From Syntrophorhabdus sp. PtaB.Bin184 (GTDB lineage Bacteria > Desulfobacterota > Syntrophorhabdia > Syntrophorhabdales > Syntrophorhabdaceae): a DNA stretch of 27,807 nucleotides. Position 1 is the stretch's first letter, and the number at the start of each line of letters is the position of its first letter. The position numbers were made by a program, and so were the translations under genes. The DNA lies in the NCBI GenBank assembly GCA_002067555.1, contig MVQQ01000256.1:1-27807 (forward strand). The letters are read 5' to 3'. Positions 8,575 through 15,621 of the stretch are shown one piece after another. Under the pieces are notes generated by a model, which was not told where the DNA came from, did not search any database, and saw nothing but the letters and a program-made list of their open reading frames with translations.

Positions 8575-8604
8575 TGAGGAATCTGTACGTCAATGTACGT
8601 TTAA

Positions 8605-8633
8605 AGTATAATGCAACACCGACCAATTTACAA
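8605..8633 (-). promoter_or_regulatory. Sigma-70-type promoter for the glutamate synthase operon
   Basis: Read on the minus strand, TTGTAA (8628-8633) and TATACT (8605-8610) are separated by 17 bases. Initiation would fall near 8598, on a direct repeat TGTACGT (8584-8590 and 8594-8600) that could be an operator. Downstream genes on the same strand run from the small protein to the glutamate synthase genes. Confidence 0.55.
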
Positions 8634-8663
8634 CAAAATATTCGGGGTTAACAGACAGACACA

Positions 8664-8744
8664 GGTCATAGGTGATGGGTTATGGGTCATGGGAAAAAAC
8701 TCTGCCTCTTCCTATTACCCATCACCCATCACCCATCGCCCGTC
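8664..8744. repeat. Inverted heptamer-array element between glnK and the glutamate synthase operon
   Basis: Left units GGTCATA, GGTGATG, GGTTATG and GGTCATG run without gaps over 8664-8691. Right units CCCATCA, CCCATCA, CCCATCG and CCCGTC run over 8718-8744. TGATGGG, present in the left array, is the exact complement of CCCATCA, so the arms can pair around a core of about 25 bases. The right array ends four bases from the glnK stop codon. It could act as a transcript end for amt-glnK. Confidence 0.8.
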
Positions 8745-8747
8745 TTC

Positions 8748-9089
8748 TTATCCTATCGCCTCTCCTCCTCTCTCTTCCGTCCTGATGCGGATGCATTCGA
8801 CAAGGTCAAGGACAAAGATCTTGCCGTCACCCGTCTCGCCTGTCTGGGCGCCCTTGATGATGGCCTTTATCGTTCTCTCCACGAAGTCCTCGTTGACGGC
8901 TATCTCGAGACGGATCTTCCTCAGGAGGTTGCCCATCTCTTTCACCCCGCGGTACACCTCGGTGACACCCATCTGTCTCCCGTGGCCGAGCACCTCGTTG
9001 ACGGTGATGAGGTTCACCTCCTCCTTGTAGAGCTCCTGTTTTACCGACTCAAGTCTGTCCGGTTGTATGATGGCTATTATGAGTTTCAT
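8748..9089 (-). CDS. glnK: P-II nitrogen regulatory protein next to amt
   Basis: This 113-residue protein has the P-II trimer fold along its whole length: MKLIIAIIQP start, T-loop base GRQ (37-39) followed by TEVYRG (43-48), B-loop GETGDGKIFV (84-93) and a final RIRT motif (101-104). P-II proteins bind ATP/ADP and 2-oxoglutarate; GlnK members plug the Amt channel. The position equal to Tyr51, which GlnD uridylylates in proteobacterial GlnB/GlnK, is Glu here (VKEMGN), so control by uridylylation is unlikely. GGAGG precedes the start, 12 bases after the amt stop codon. The amt-glnK pairing is a very conserved operon. Confidence 0.95.
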   Translation of the reverse strand: MKLIIAIIQPDRLESVKQELYKEEVNLITVNEVLGHGRQMGVTEVYRGVKEMGNLLRKIRLEIAVNEDFVERTIKAIIKGAQTGETGDGKIFVLDLVECIRIRTEERGGEAIG

Positions 9090-9101
9090 TGTCCTCCCTC
9101 C

Positions 9102-10460
9102 TTACTCCAGGATCGTATATGCCTTTTCATGGTGCTGCGTCAGGTCGAGACCCACGATCTCGTCCTTTTCCGGCACCCGCACCTTCACGATGAGGTCAAT
9201 GACCTTGTAAATGATGAAACTGGCGACGAAGCTGTAAGCGATGGTCACGGCGGTGGCGATCACCTGGACGAGAAATTGTTTCGGGTTGCCGAAGAAAAGG
9301 CCGTCGGCCCCTGCCGGGTTCACCGCCTTGGAGGCGAAAAGACCCGTGGCGAGCGCTCCCCAGATGCCGCCCACGCAGTGGACGCCGAAGACGTCAAGCG
9401 CGTCGTCATAACCGAATTTCGGTTTGATCCAGGCAACGGCGAAATAGCAGAAGATGCTGACGAAGATCCCGATGAGGACGGCCGACAGGGCACTCACGAA
9501 ACCCGCCGCCGGGGTTATCGCCACGAGACCGGCCACGGCGCCCGTCGCCATGCCGAGCATGGTCGGCTTTTTGTTGAATATCCAGTCGATGAGAGCCCAA
9601 GTCATCCCCGCGGCGGCGGCGGCCGTGTTGGTGACCACGAAGGCGTTGACGGCGATGTCGTTCGCTCCGAGCGAGCTGCCCGCGTTGAAACCGAACCACC
9701 CGAACCACAGGAGCGCGGTCCCGAGAATGGTGAAGGGCAGGTTGTGTGGCAGGATCGCGTGGCTGCTGGACCCCTTGCGCCTGCCGATGAACACCGCCGT
9801 CATGAAGGCGGCTATGCCGGCGTTGATATGCACGACCGTTCCCCCGGCGAAATCGAGGGCCCCCATCTCCCTGAGCCACCCCCCTATTCCCCAGACCCAG
9901 TGGCACACGGGGTCATAGACGAAGGTCGCCCAGAGTATCGTGAAGATGAGGAAAGCGGCAAACTTCATGCGTTCGGCAAAGGCCCCGATGATGAGCGCCG
10001 GGGTTATGACGGCAAACATCATCTGAAAGACCATGAAGAGCTGGTGGGGGATGGTCGCGGCGTAGTCCGCGTAGGGAGTAAGTCCCACTCCCTCGAGACC
10101 CACCCACTCAAGACCTCCCCAGAAACCCTTTCCGGGACCGAAGGAAAGGCTGTACCCGTAAAGCACCCATTGAACGCTTATCACGCAAAGGATGGTGAAG
10201 CATTGCATCAGGATGCCGAGAACATTCTTCTTGCCCACCATTCCTCCGTAGAAGAACGCAAGCCCAGGCGTCATGAGCATGACAAGGGCCGTGGCCACGA
10301 TAAGCCATGCCGTATCCCCGGTATCGGCCTTTGCCGCCGCGGGCGCCGCCTGTGCAGGGGCCCCGGCCGCCCCCTGGCCGGTTTGGACCTCCGCGTACGC
10401 CAACCCCGCAGGCAGCACAAACAGGGTGAAGAGTACAAGTAGTGCAAGAGACCTTTTCAT
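9102..10460 (-). CDS. amt: Ammonium transporter Amt with signal peptide
   Basis: The 452-residue protein is an Amt/Mep/Rh channel. Residues 1 to about 23 (MKRSLALLVLFTLFVLPAGLAYA) form a cleavable signal peptide, followed by a periplasmic Ala/Pro/Gln-rich stretch and eleven membrane helices. The two pore histidines lie in GGTVVHINAG and DVFGVHCVGG, corresponding to E. coli AmtB His168 and His318. The C-terminal tail, where GlnK docks, ends in HHEKAYTILE. The start at 10460 has GGAGGAGG eight bases upstream; the open frame extends 78 bases further into a structured leader. Transcription runs on into glnK. It imports ammonium when nitrogen is scarce and is likely blocked by GlnK when nitrogen is ample. 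Confidence 0.96.
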   Translation of the reverse strand: MKRSLALLVLFTLFVLPAGLAYAEVQTGQGAAGAPAQAAPAAAKADTGDTAWLIVATALVMLMTPGLAFFYGGMVGKKNVLGILMQCFTILCVISVQWVLYGYSLSFGPGKGFWGGLEWVGLEGVGLTPYADYAATIPHQLFMVFQMMFAVITPALIIGAFAERMKFAAFLIFTILWATFVYDPVCHWVWGIGGWLREMGALDFAGGTVVHINAGIAAFMTAVFIGRRKGSSSHAILPHNLPFTILGTALLWFGWFGFNAGSSLGANDIAVNAFVVTNTAAAAAGMTWALIDWIFNKKPTMLGMATGAVAGLVAITPAAGFVSALSAVLIGIFVSIFCYFAVAWIKPKFGYDDALDVFGVHCVGGIWGALATGLFASKAVNPAGADGLFFGNPKQFLVQVIATAVTIAYSFVASFIIYKVIDLIVKVRVPEKDEIVGLDLTQHHEKAYTILE

Positions 10461-10486
10461 CTTTACGCCTCCTCCATAAAATAAAG

Positions 10487-10621
10487 GAAGGCGCCACGGA
10501 CCCTTTATGGGTCCACGACGCCTTCGTCTGGCAACCATAAGAATGGAAATGGCGCCCTGAACTCTCTCAGAACGCCATTGTTATTCTCACATCATCGTGA
10601 CCGCTCAAATCGGTGAGCGGT
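10487..10621 (-). promoter_or_regulatory. Three-hairpin leader upstream of amt
   Basis: In transcript order the leader holds three inverted repeats. The first (10600-10621) has an 8-bp stem, ACCGCTCA/TGAGCGGT, with a six-base loop. The second (10548-10579) has AATGGCG/CGCCATT and CTGA/TCAG stems separated by a 2x2 internal loop, again with a six-base loop. The third (10487-10525) has GAAGGCG/CGCCTTC and GGACCC/GGGTCC stems with a 4x4 internal loop, and a T-rich stretch follows before the ribosome site. This looks like a structured regulatory RNA or attenuator. It fills most of the 208-base gap 10461-10668; I see no gene there. Confidence 0.55.
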
Positions 10622-10668
10622 AATACTATACTGAAGTAAGAAACCGCCGCGAGTGGTAACCCCCCTCC

Positions 10669-11256
10669 CTACGGCAACATCATCGGGCCCGAGGGAAGAA
10701 CGAGACGGGCCAGCACGTTGATCAGCAGGGAAACCACGATGCTGACGATGATAACGACAACAAAATATCCCAGTGTCTTCTCCTTCGGTGTTTCCATCAG
10801 CACGGGCAGACCCGTGTAGAGAAGATAGAGCCCGTAGAGGGAGGCAAGCAGCGTGATTATGCCGAGTGCCGGTATGATCATAAAGATGCCGCCTATCCAG
10901 GCAGGCGTGAAGGAGAAGACTGCCAGTTTCGCCGCGGAAAGGATGTCCTTGCGTGAATCGAAGGAAGGTGCCAGGGCATCGATGATGAACGCGACGACAT
11001 AGACCCCGACAAGTGTCAGGACGTAGGAGATGATGGCATGAAAAAGGCCCGATATGAAGGGGATGCGAAAGTGCATCCCGAGCATGGAAGTTCCTATGAG
11101 GGACATCCCTATGAACCCGGCAGCAGCCGGGATGATGGCCAGGATCACGGCGTAGGAGGTGAAAAGCTCCTTGACGGTCGTCTGTTCAGCCTTGACCGTT
11201 TCCCACGTGGCCGCAGGTTTGAACATAATGTCTTTTGCCCGTTCGACAAGATTCAT
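10669..11256 (-). CDS. Yip1-domain integral membrane protein
   Basis: This 195-residue protein has a short soluble N-terminus, MNLVERAKDIMFKPAATWETVK, matching the common start of bacterial Yip1-family proteins. About five hydrophobic segments follow, separated by short charged loops. The family's role in bacteria is not established. GAGGAGG lies just upstream of ATG 11256. It precedes amt on the same strand, but the structured 208-base leader suggests that amt has its own promoter. There are no catalytic residues to point to. Confidence 0.8.
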   Translation of the reverse strand: MNLVERAKDIMFKPAATWETVKAEQTTVKELFTSYAVILAIIPAAAGFIGMSLIGTSMLGMHFRIPFISGLFHAIISYVLTLVGVYVVAFIIDALAPSFDSRKDILSAAKLAVFSFTPAWIGGIFMIIPALGIITLLASLYGLYLLYTGLPVLMETPKEKTLGYFVVVIIVSIVVSLLINVLARLVLPSGPMMLP

Positions 11257-11349
11257 GGGTCCTCCTCATTGTGCAAGTTTCTGCTTCTCTTTGGATTTGT
11301 TTGAGTATGCTGTCATTATTACCACATACCGGAAAAAGTGTACAGCCAT

Positions 11350-12723
11350 TTAGGGGTTCCCGACGCCCCTTTCGCGGGTTAGAAGACCGATCCCCATCAC
11401 CACGGCAACCCAGACCGTAACGGGCCAGAGGGGGTGGATCGTCCTTTGCAGCCCCGTGACAAAGGAAAGGGCCATGATGACGACGGCGCCGAGGAGTGCG
11501 GCGAATGCGCAGGAGCTTCTCACACCCCGCGCGAACCATCCGGCAAAGACGACGTAGACTATGGCGCTCAAGAATACCGCCAGCCAGGTCACCTCGCGCA
11601 GTATCTCCCTCACGAAAAACCCCAGGGCGAGGGACAATCCCCCGATAAGAAGCGTCGTCAGGCGCGATGTGAGAAGGATCTTCCAGTCGCTCTGAATGTT
11701 GAGAAGGGGCGCGATGTACCCCTTCACGGCGAGGGTGGTGGCTCCCATCAGGAAAGGGGAGCCGGAGCTCATGAGAGGCGCCCACATGCTGATGAGGAAG
11801 AAAACGGCGACCCAGGGAGGCACTATGGCAATGAGTGCCGGAAGGGCCGCAAGGGAATTTATCTCCGGAAAACGGTACTTCGCGATTATCCCGCAAAGGG
11901 CTGCCATGATGACAACGGGGATGGCGATCAGGTTGCCGATCACTATTCCCCTCCTCCCTTCCGTGAAGGTCCTCGCCGAGGATGCGGTGTTGATGACGGG
12001 CTGCGCGAGAACCCCCAGGGTAAAGTTGATGAAGGCCCAGCTCAGTGCCTGGAAGACGCCGAGGTCCCCGAAAAGGGTGTAGTAGTGGCCACCCTGCCCG
12101 GCCATGGCCTGCAAACCGCCCGTCGAGAAGATGACGTAAAGACCGCCGAGAAAGATGCCGAACACGATGGCAACGATATGGATGAGGTTCGTATACGCCG
12201 TGGCGACGAAACCACCCATCACGTTGTAAAGAGTGAAGACAACAGCGGTGAGGACCATGCCCCCGTTGAACGAAATGGTCCCCTTCGAGAGAACGGAGAG
12301 TATGGCACCGCCGCCCACGATCTGCATCGTCACGATCCAGATGGAAAAAACGAGTTGGAGCAAACCGGCAAGCCGCGTCGTCTTCCTGTCATAGAGGCCC
12401 CCTACGACGTCGAGAATGGAATAGGTCTTCCTGCCCGAAAGGACCCGGGGGAGGATCATGGCGGTAACAAACATGGCTATCCAGATACCGGCCTGGAACC
12501 ACAGCGCGGACAGGCCGTGGATGAAGGAACCCTGAGCCATGCCCACGATGGAGACGCCCCCTATCCACGTACCGGCGATGAGAACGGCAATGAAGGGCAC
12601 CGACAGCCCCCGTGAGGCCACGAGATAAGCATCGGCTGACCGGGACTTCCGTGTAACGAAGGCCCCGGTGAGCCAGAGAACACAGATGTAGGCCGCTATC
12701 GCGAAAAGGTAGAGGCCCGTCAC
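11350..12723 (-). CDS. Sodium:solute symporter (SSS family)
   Basis: The 457-residue protein has about 13 hydrophobic segments and the early sequence pattern of the SSS family: SADAYLVASRGLSVPFIAVLIAG and then WIGGVSIVGMAQGSF. Members couple sodium entry to uptake of organic acids, amino acids, sugars or vitamins; the substrate cannot be read from the sequence. The start is a GTG at 12723, with AGGAGA about nine bases upstream lying inside the end of the crotonase gene. Only three bases separate the two genes, so they are one operon. Placement beside crotonase and benzoyl-CoA-pathway genes makes an aromatic or alicyclic acid a possible substrate, as inference only. Confidence 0.88.
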   Translation of the reverse strand: MTGLYLFAIAAYICVLWLTGAFVTRKSRSADAYLVASRGLSVPFIAVLIAGTWIGGVSIVGMAQGSFIHGLSALWFQAGIWIAMFVTAMILPRVLSGRKTYSILDVVGGLYDRKTTRLAGLLQLVFSIWIVTMQIVGGGAILSVLSKGTISFNGGMVLTAVVFTLYNVMGGFVATAYTNLIHIVAIVFGIFLGGLYVIFSTGGLQAMAGQGGHYYTLFGDLGVFQALSWAFINFTLGVLAQPVINTASSARTFTEGRRGIVIGNLIAIPVVIMAALCGIIAKYRFPEINSLAALPALIAIVPPWVAVFFLISMWAPLMSSGSPFLMGATTLAVKGYIAPLLNIQSDWKILLTSRLTTLLIGGLSLALGFFVREILREVTWLAVFLSAIVYVVFAGWFARGVRSSCAFAALLGAVVIMALSFVTGLQRTIHPLWPVTVWVAVVMGIGLLTRERGVGNP

Positions 12724-12726
12724 GCT

Positions 12727-13482
12727 CTATTTTCTCCTGAAAAACTCATCGAGCCTCTGTTTGAAGAGCGGTTGAGCGGCAAGGTCCGCCACGTAGCGCC
12801 GTTCCATGTCGAGGTGTGTCTCCAAGCCGAAGAAGAGGCAGCGGTTCACGAGGTCCTTGAACTTGCCCATCGTCTCCATGGGGAGCGCCTTCAGGCTTCG
12901 GATGAGCTCGTCGAGCTTACTGTCCACCTCAGCATCATCGCACAGAAAATTGATGAGCCCCAGGTCCTTTGCCTCATCCATGGTAGCGTTCCGGGAAAGC
13001 AGGTAGAGTTCGTTGAAAAGCTTCGCTCCGACGATGCGGGGCAGAAGGATGCTGCCCCCTCCGTCCGGGGTAAGCCCGATCCTGCGGTACCCCATGTTCA
13101 TGATGGTCTTCTTCGTTGCTATCGAAAGGTCACAGGCGAGCGCCAGGCCCACCCCCGCCCCGACGGCCACACCCTCGATGACGGCAATGACGATGGCGGG
13201 GATGTTGCGGATCAGTTTTATGCTCTCGTTGAGGACGGCCGCTTCGGCGTCGATGAGCGCCTCGGCGTCCCCGGCCTCTCTGAAGGCGATTATGTCCCCA
13301 CCGGAGCAGAATGCCCCTCCCGAACCCCGGATGACAACCAGAGGCACCTTCTCGCGGGCGGCGTTCTTCATCGCCTCGTAGAGCCCCTTGAGAAGGTCGT
13401 AATCCATGGCGTTCTTCCTGTCCGGCCTGTTCAACGTGATGGTAAAAACATCGTCCTTCAACGATTCCAGTACAACTGGCAT
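12727..13482 (-). CDS. Crotonase-family protein, enoyl-CoA isomerase type
   Basis: This 251-residue crotonase has both oxyanion-hole motifs, FCSGGD (58-63) and EGVAVGAGVGLAL (103-115). The two glutamates used by enoyl-CoA hydratases are missing: the GGGCEL glutamate is Gly and the QPE glutamate is replaced within MGYRRIG. An aspartate in LTPDGGGS (Asp140) sits where PaaG/enoyl-CoA isomerase-type enzymes keep their catalytic acid. An isomerase acting on a cyclic or linear enoyl-CoA is therefore more likely than a hydratase. The start at 13482 is set by AAGGAGG directly upstream; the ATG 18 bases earlier is part of that region. It is the first gene of a pair with the symporter. Confidence 0.85.
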   Translation of the reverse strand: MPVVLESLKDDVFTITLNRPDRKNAMDYDLLKGLYEAMKNAAREKVPLVVIRGSGGAFCSGGDIIAFREAGDAEALIDAEAAVLNESIKLIRNIPAIVIAVIEGVAVGAGVGLALACDLSIATKKTIMNMGYRRIGLTPDGGGSILLPRIVGAKLFNELYLLSRNATMDEAKDLGLINFLCDDAEVDSKLDELIRSLKALPMETMGKFKDLVNRCLFFGLETHLDMERRYVADLAAQPLFKQRLDEFFRRK

Positions 13483-13669
13483 ATATTCCTCCTTGATCAT
13501 ATATCTAAACTGTATCCGTGACAGTTCAATTCACAGCCACCCATAGAGGGACAGAAATGACAGGGTGAAGGATCCGTCCCCGGTGCCGGTGGCTTTCTGA
13601 GCACCGGGTGCTTTGCCTCATGATGCCCGTTCGCCTCCATGCTCCCTTGCGCGGCGCGCGGACCATCGG

Positions 13670-14521
13670 TCACACCTCGAACACGGTCCCCACCGAGGCA
13701 TAGAAACCCCGTTCGCCCAGTTCCCGTATCAATCTGGCCGCATAGGTGATGCCGGTGCAATGACAAACACCGACCGTGCCGATCTCCATATCCACGAGGG
13801 CCTTAATCGACAGGTCCACGGCATCCTCGGGGAGTATGCTCCAGTGGGTACCCCCAATGACCGCCCGGATGGGCACGCCGGGAAGATGCTTTCGAATATG
13901 TTCCAGGGTGTTCACCGGCCCCGCGTGGGCACACCCGAGAACGACAACGAGTCCGCTCTCCGTGGATATGACCAGCGCTCCGTCGTCGGGCAAGGTGTCG
14001 ACATCATAGGTGTCCCCCCTCCTGACGGCGAGGCGCTTGTCCCCCGTTTCAAAGGATGAAAGGCGGGGTATCTCGCCGGTGAGATACACCCCCTTCGCAA
14101 TGTCGCGGAAACCGGAGGCCAGACGGAAATCCGCGCCCCTCGCCTCCAGGAACTCTCTCCTTTCGGGTATGCCGATGAAACGGACCGTCATGTCCTCTCC
14201 CGCACGCTCCAGGGCATATTTCTCATCGAATATGGCGGGATGACCGTGGACCTCTACCGGTCCCGTCACGCTGAGAACATCCTTCAGCCCCCCGGTGTGA
14301 TCGTAGTGGCCGTGGCTCAGCAGGATCTTTTGAACCGATCGCAGGTCCCTCGAAAAGGTGAGGGAGTTTCTGAGGATGCCAATGCCGACGCCGGTATCGA
14401 AAAGATAGGTCCCGGTCTCCGTTTCCACAAAAACGGCAAAACCGTGCTCCCCGATACCGCGCAGATTAGCAACCACATTCTCGCAAAGAACGGTGAGACG
14501 AAGACGCCTTTGTTTTTCCAT
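13670..14521 (-). CDS. Metallo-beta-lactamase-fold hydrolase (COG1237-like)
   Basis: The 283-residue protein has the metal-binding motif HGHYDH (His70, His72, Asp74, His75). A later GCAHAG and GGTHW provide further possible metal ligands. The overall pattern matches the group often annotated as 7,8-dihydropterin-6-methyl-4-(beta-D-ribofuranosyl)-aminobenzene-phosphate synthase, named from a methanogen enzyme; the bacterial members' substrate is generally unknown. The start at 14521 (MEKQRRLRLTV) has GAAAGG nine bases upstream and is preferred over an ATG 45 bases earlier. It lies 187 bases upstream of the crotonase gene on the same strand. That gap (13483-13669) has no gene that I can support. 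Confidence 0.85.
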   Translation of the reverse strand: MEKQRRLRLTVLCENVVANLRGIGEHGFAVFVETETGTYLFDTGVGIGILRNSLTFSRDLRSVQKILLSHGHYDHTGGLKDVLSVTGPVEVHGHPAIFDEKYALERAGEDMTVRFIGIPERREFLEARGADFRLASGFRDIAKGVYLTGEIPRLSSFETGDKRLAVRRGDTYDVDTLPDDGALVISTESGLVVVLGCAHAGPVNTLEHIRKHLPGVPIRAVIGGTHWSILPEDAVDLSIKALVDMEIGTVGVCHCTGITYAARLIRELGERGFYASVGTVFEV

Positions 14522-14597
14522 GATAAACAACCTTTCAATGAAATTGGGGTTTTTCTGTCTTTTCAATGATTAACCATATCCCGGCTTTTTTCAAGCG

Positions 14598-14628
14598 AAA
14601 AAGGCTCCCCGTCGCCCCTTCGGGAGCC
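14598..14628 (-). terminator. Terminator-like hairpin upstream of the MBL-fold gene
   Basis: On the minus strand GGCTCCC (14622-14628) pairs with GGGAGCC (14603-14609) and is followed by five T (14598-14602). It sits 77 bases before the MBL-fold start codon, with no minus-strand gene behind it, so it would act on a leader transcript or insulate against antisense transcription. The remaining 14522-14816 stretch is divergent promoter DNA. Confidence 0.5.
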
Positions 14629-14685
14629 AACAGAACACCATTTTTGAATTCCCGTTGACAGGCCTTTGCGAAAAGCCGGAATACC

Positions 14686-14741
14686 CCTAATATCAAGACT
14701 TTTTATCTTGACATAGCTCCCGCCTGAAAGATAATATTAGG
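14686..14741 (+). promoter_or_regulatory. Promoter of the SDR-bam operon, bracketed by an inverted repeat
   Basis: TTGACA (14708-14713) and TAATAT (14732-14737) are separated by 18 bases and point toward the SDR and bam genes. CCTAATAT (14686-14693) and its exact complement ATATTAGG (14734-14741) flank the -35 and overlap the -10. A second inverted repeat, TCAAGA (14693-14698) and TCTTGA (14706-14711), overlaps the -35. Such placement suits a repressor that loops or covers the promoter; the regulator is not in the window. Confidence 0.6.
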
Positions 14742-14816
14742 TTTATAAAATTTTTCACAAATGAAGCTGCAGTACCCTTGAGAAGTTCAGAAAACGACGA
14801 AAAGGAGAGGGCCGTT

Positions 14817-15569
14817 ATGAAGTTAGAGGGTAAGAACGCAATTGTAACGGGTGGCGGCAGAGGTGTGGGGAGGGCCATCAGCCTGGCCTTTGCCCAGGAA
14901 GGCGCGAACGTGGTCATCAACTACGCCGGAAACCAGAAGGCGGCGGACGAGGTTGTCGAAATGATCAAGGGGATGGGCAGAAAGGCCGTCGCCGTGAAGG
15001 GCGATGTCGGCCAGGAGGCGGATGCCCAGAGGATCGTGGAGACCTGCGCCGAGGCCTTCGGGTCGGTCCACATCATCATCAACAACGCGGGTATCTCGAA
15101 ACCCTCGATGATGCACAAGATGAGTGTGGAAACCTGGGATGAGGTAGTAAACGTCCAGATGAGAGGCCCCTGGCTCATGGCCAAGGCCGCATCGAAGTAC
15201 TTCATGCAGCAGAACTACGGCAGGATCGTCAACGTAACCTCCGTTGCCGGCGTGGTCGGCACCATCGGTCAGATCAACTACAGCGCCGCCAAGGGCGGGG
15301 TGATCTCCATGACCAAGTCAATGGCGCGGGAGCTCGCCAAATTCAACGTCACGGCCAATGTCGTGTCCCTGGGCATCGTCACCACCGAGATGACACACAC
15401 CATATCGACGGACGAAAAGCTCAAAGAGATCTACACAAAACGTATCCTTCTCGGAAGATACGCGGACCCGGAAGATGTCGCGCCGGCCTTCGTGTTCTTC
15501 GCTTCCGATGACGCCCGCTACATCACGGGCCAGCTGCTGTGCGTGGATGGCGGTTACGGAATGACGTAA
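14817..15569 (+). CDS. Short-chain dehydrogenase/reductase (FabG-like)
   Basis: This 250-residue SDR has the nucleotide motif TGGGRGVG (11-18), NNAG (89-92) and the catalytic set Ser142, Tyr155, Lys159 (YSAAK). The overall pattern is that of 3-oxoacyl-ACP/CoA reductases; the basic residues around the nucleotide site are not enough to settle NADH against NADPH. The start at 14817 follows AAAGGAGAG. It is the first gene after the operon promoter, 52 bases before bamQ. That position suggests oxidation or reduction of a hydroxyacyl-CoA in the aromatic pathway, for instance 3-hydroxypimelyl-CoA, but this is inferred; a fatty-acid role is the alternative. Confidence 0.88.
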   Translation: MKLEGKNAIVTGGGRGVGRAISLAFAQEGANVVINYAGNQKAADEVVEMIKGMGRKAVAVKGDVGQEADAQRIVETCAEAFGSVHIIINNAGISKPSMMHKMSVETWDEVVNVQMRGPWLMAKAASKYFMQQNYGRIVNVTSVAGVVGTIGQINYSAAKGGVISMTKSMARELAKFNVTANVVSLGIVTTEMTHTISTDEKLKEIYTKRILLGRYADPEDVAPAFVFFASDDARYITGQLLCVDGGYGMT

Positions 15570-15621
15570 CGGATTGAGGGAGGTGATCAGGTTTCGTTCA
15601 AATAAATAAGGAGGTGTCGTA

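Noticed and set aside
8682..10442. Long plus-strand open frame of 586 codons opposite amt and glnK
   Set aside because: The minus strand encodes clear Amt and P-II proteins with ribosome sites; the plus frame has biased His/Asp/Arg-rich composition typical of an antisense shadow.
10461..10668. Sigma-54 promoter ahead of amt
   Set aside because: I looked for a TGGCAC-N5-TTGC pattern on the minus strand in this gap and found none.
13579..13608. Hairpin CCCGGTGC/GCACCGGG as terminator of the MBL-fold gene
   Set aside because: The stem is good, but the loop is 14 bases and no T-run follows on either strand, so I do not call it a terminator.
13497..13766. Possible 89-codon minus-strand gene in the gap after the MBL-fold gene
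   Set aside because: It overlaps the MBL coding end out of frame, has no ribosome site and its protein resembles nothing known.
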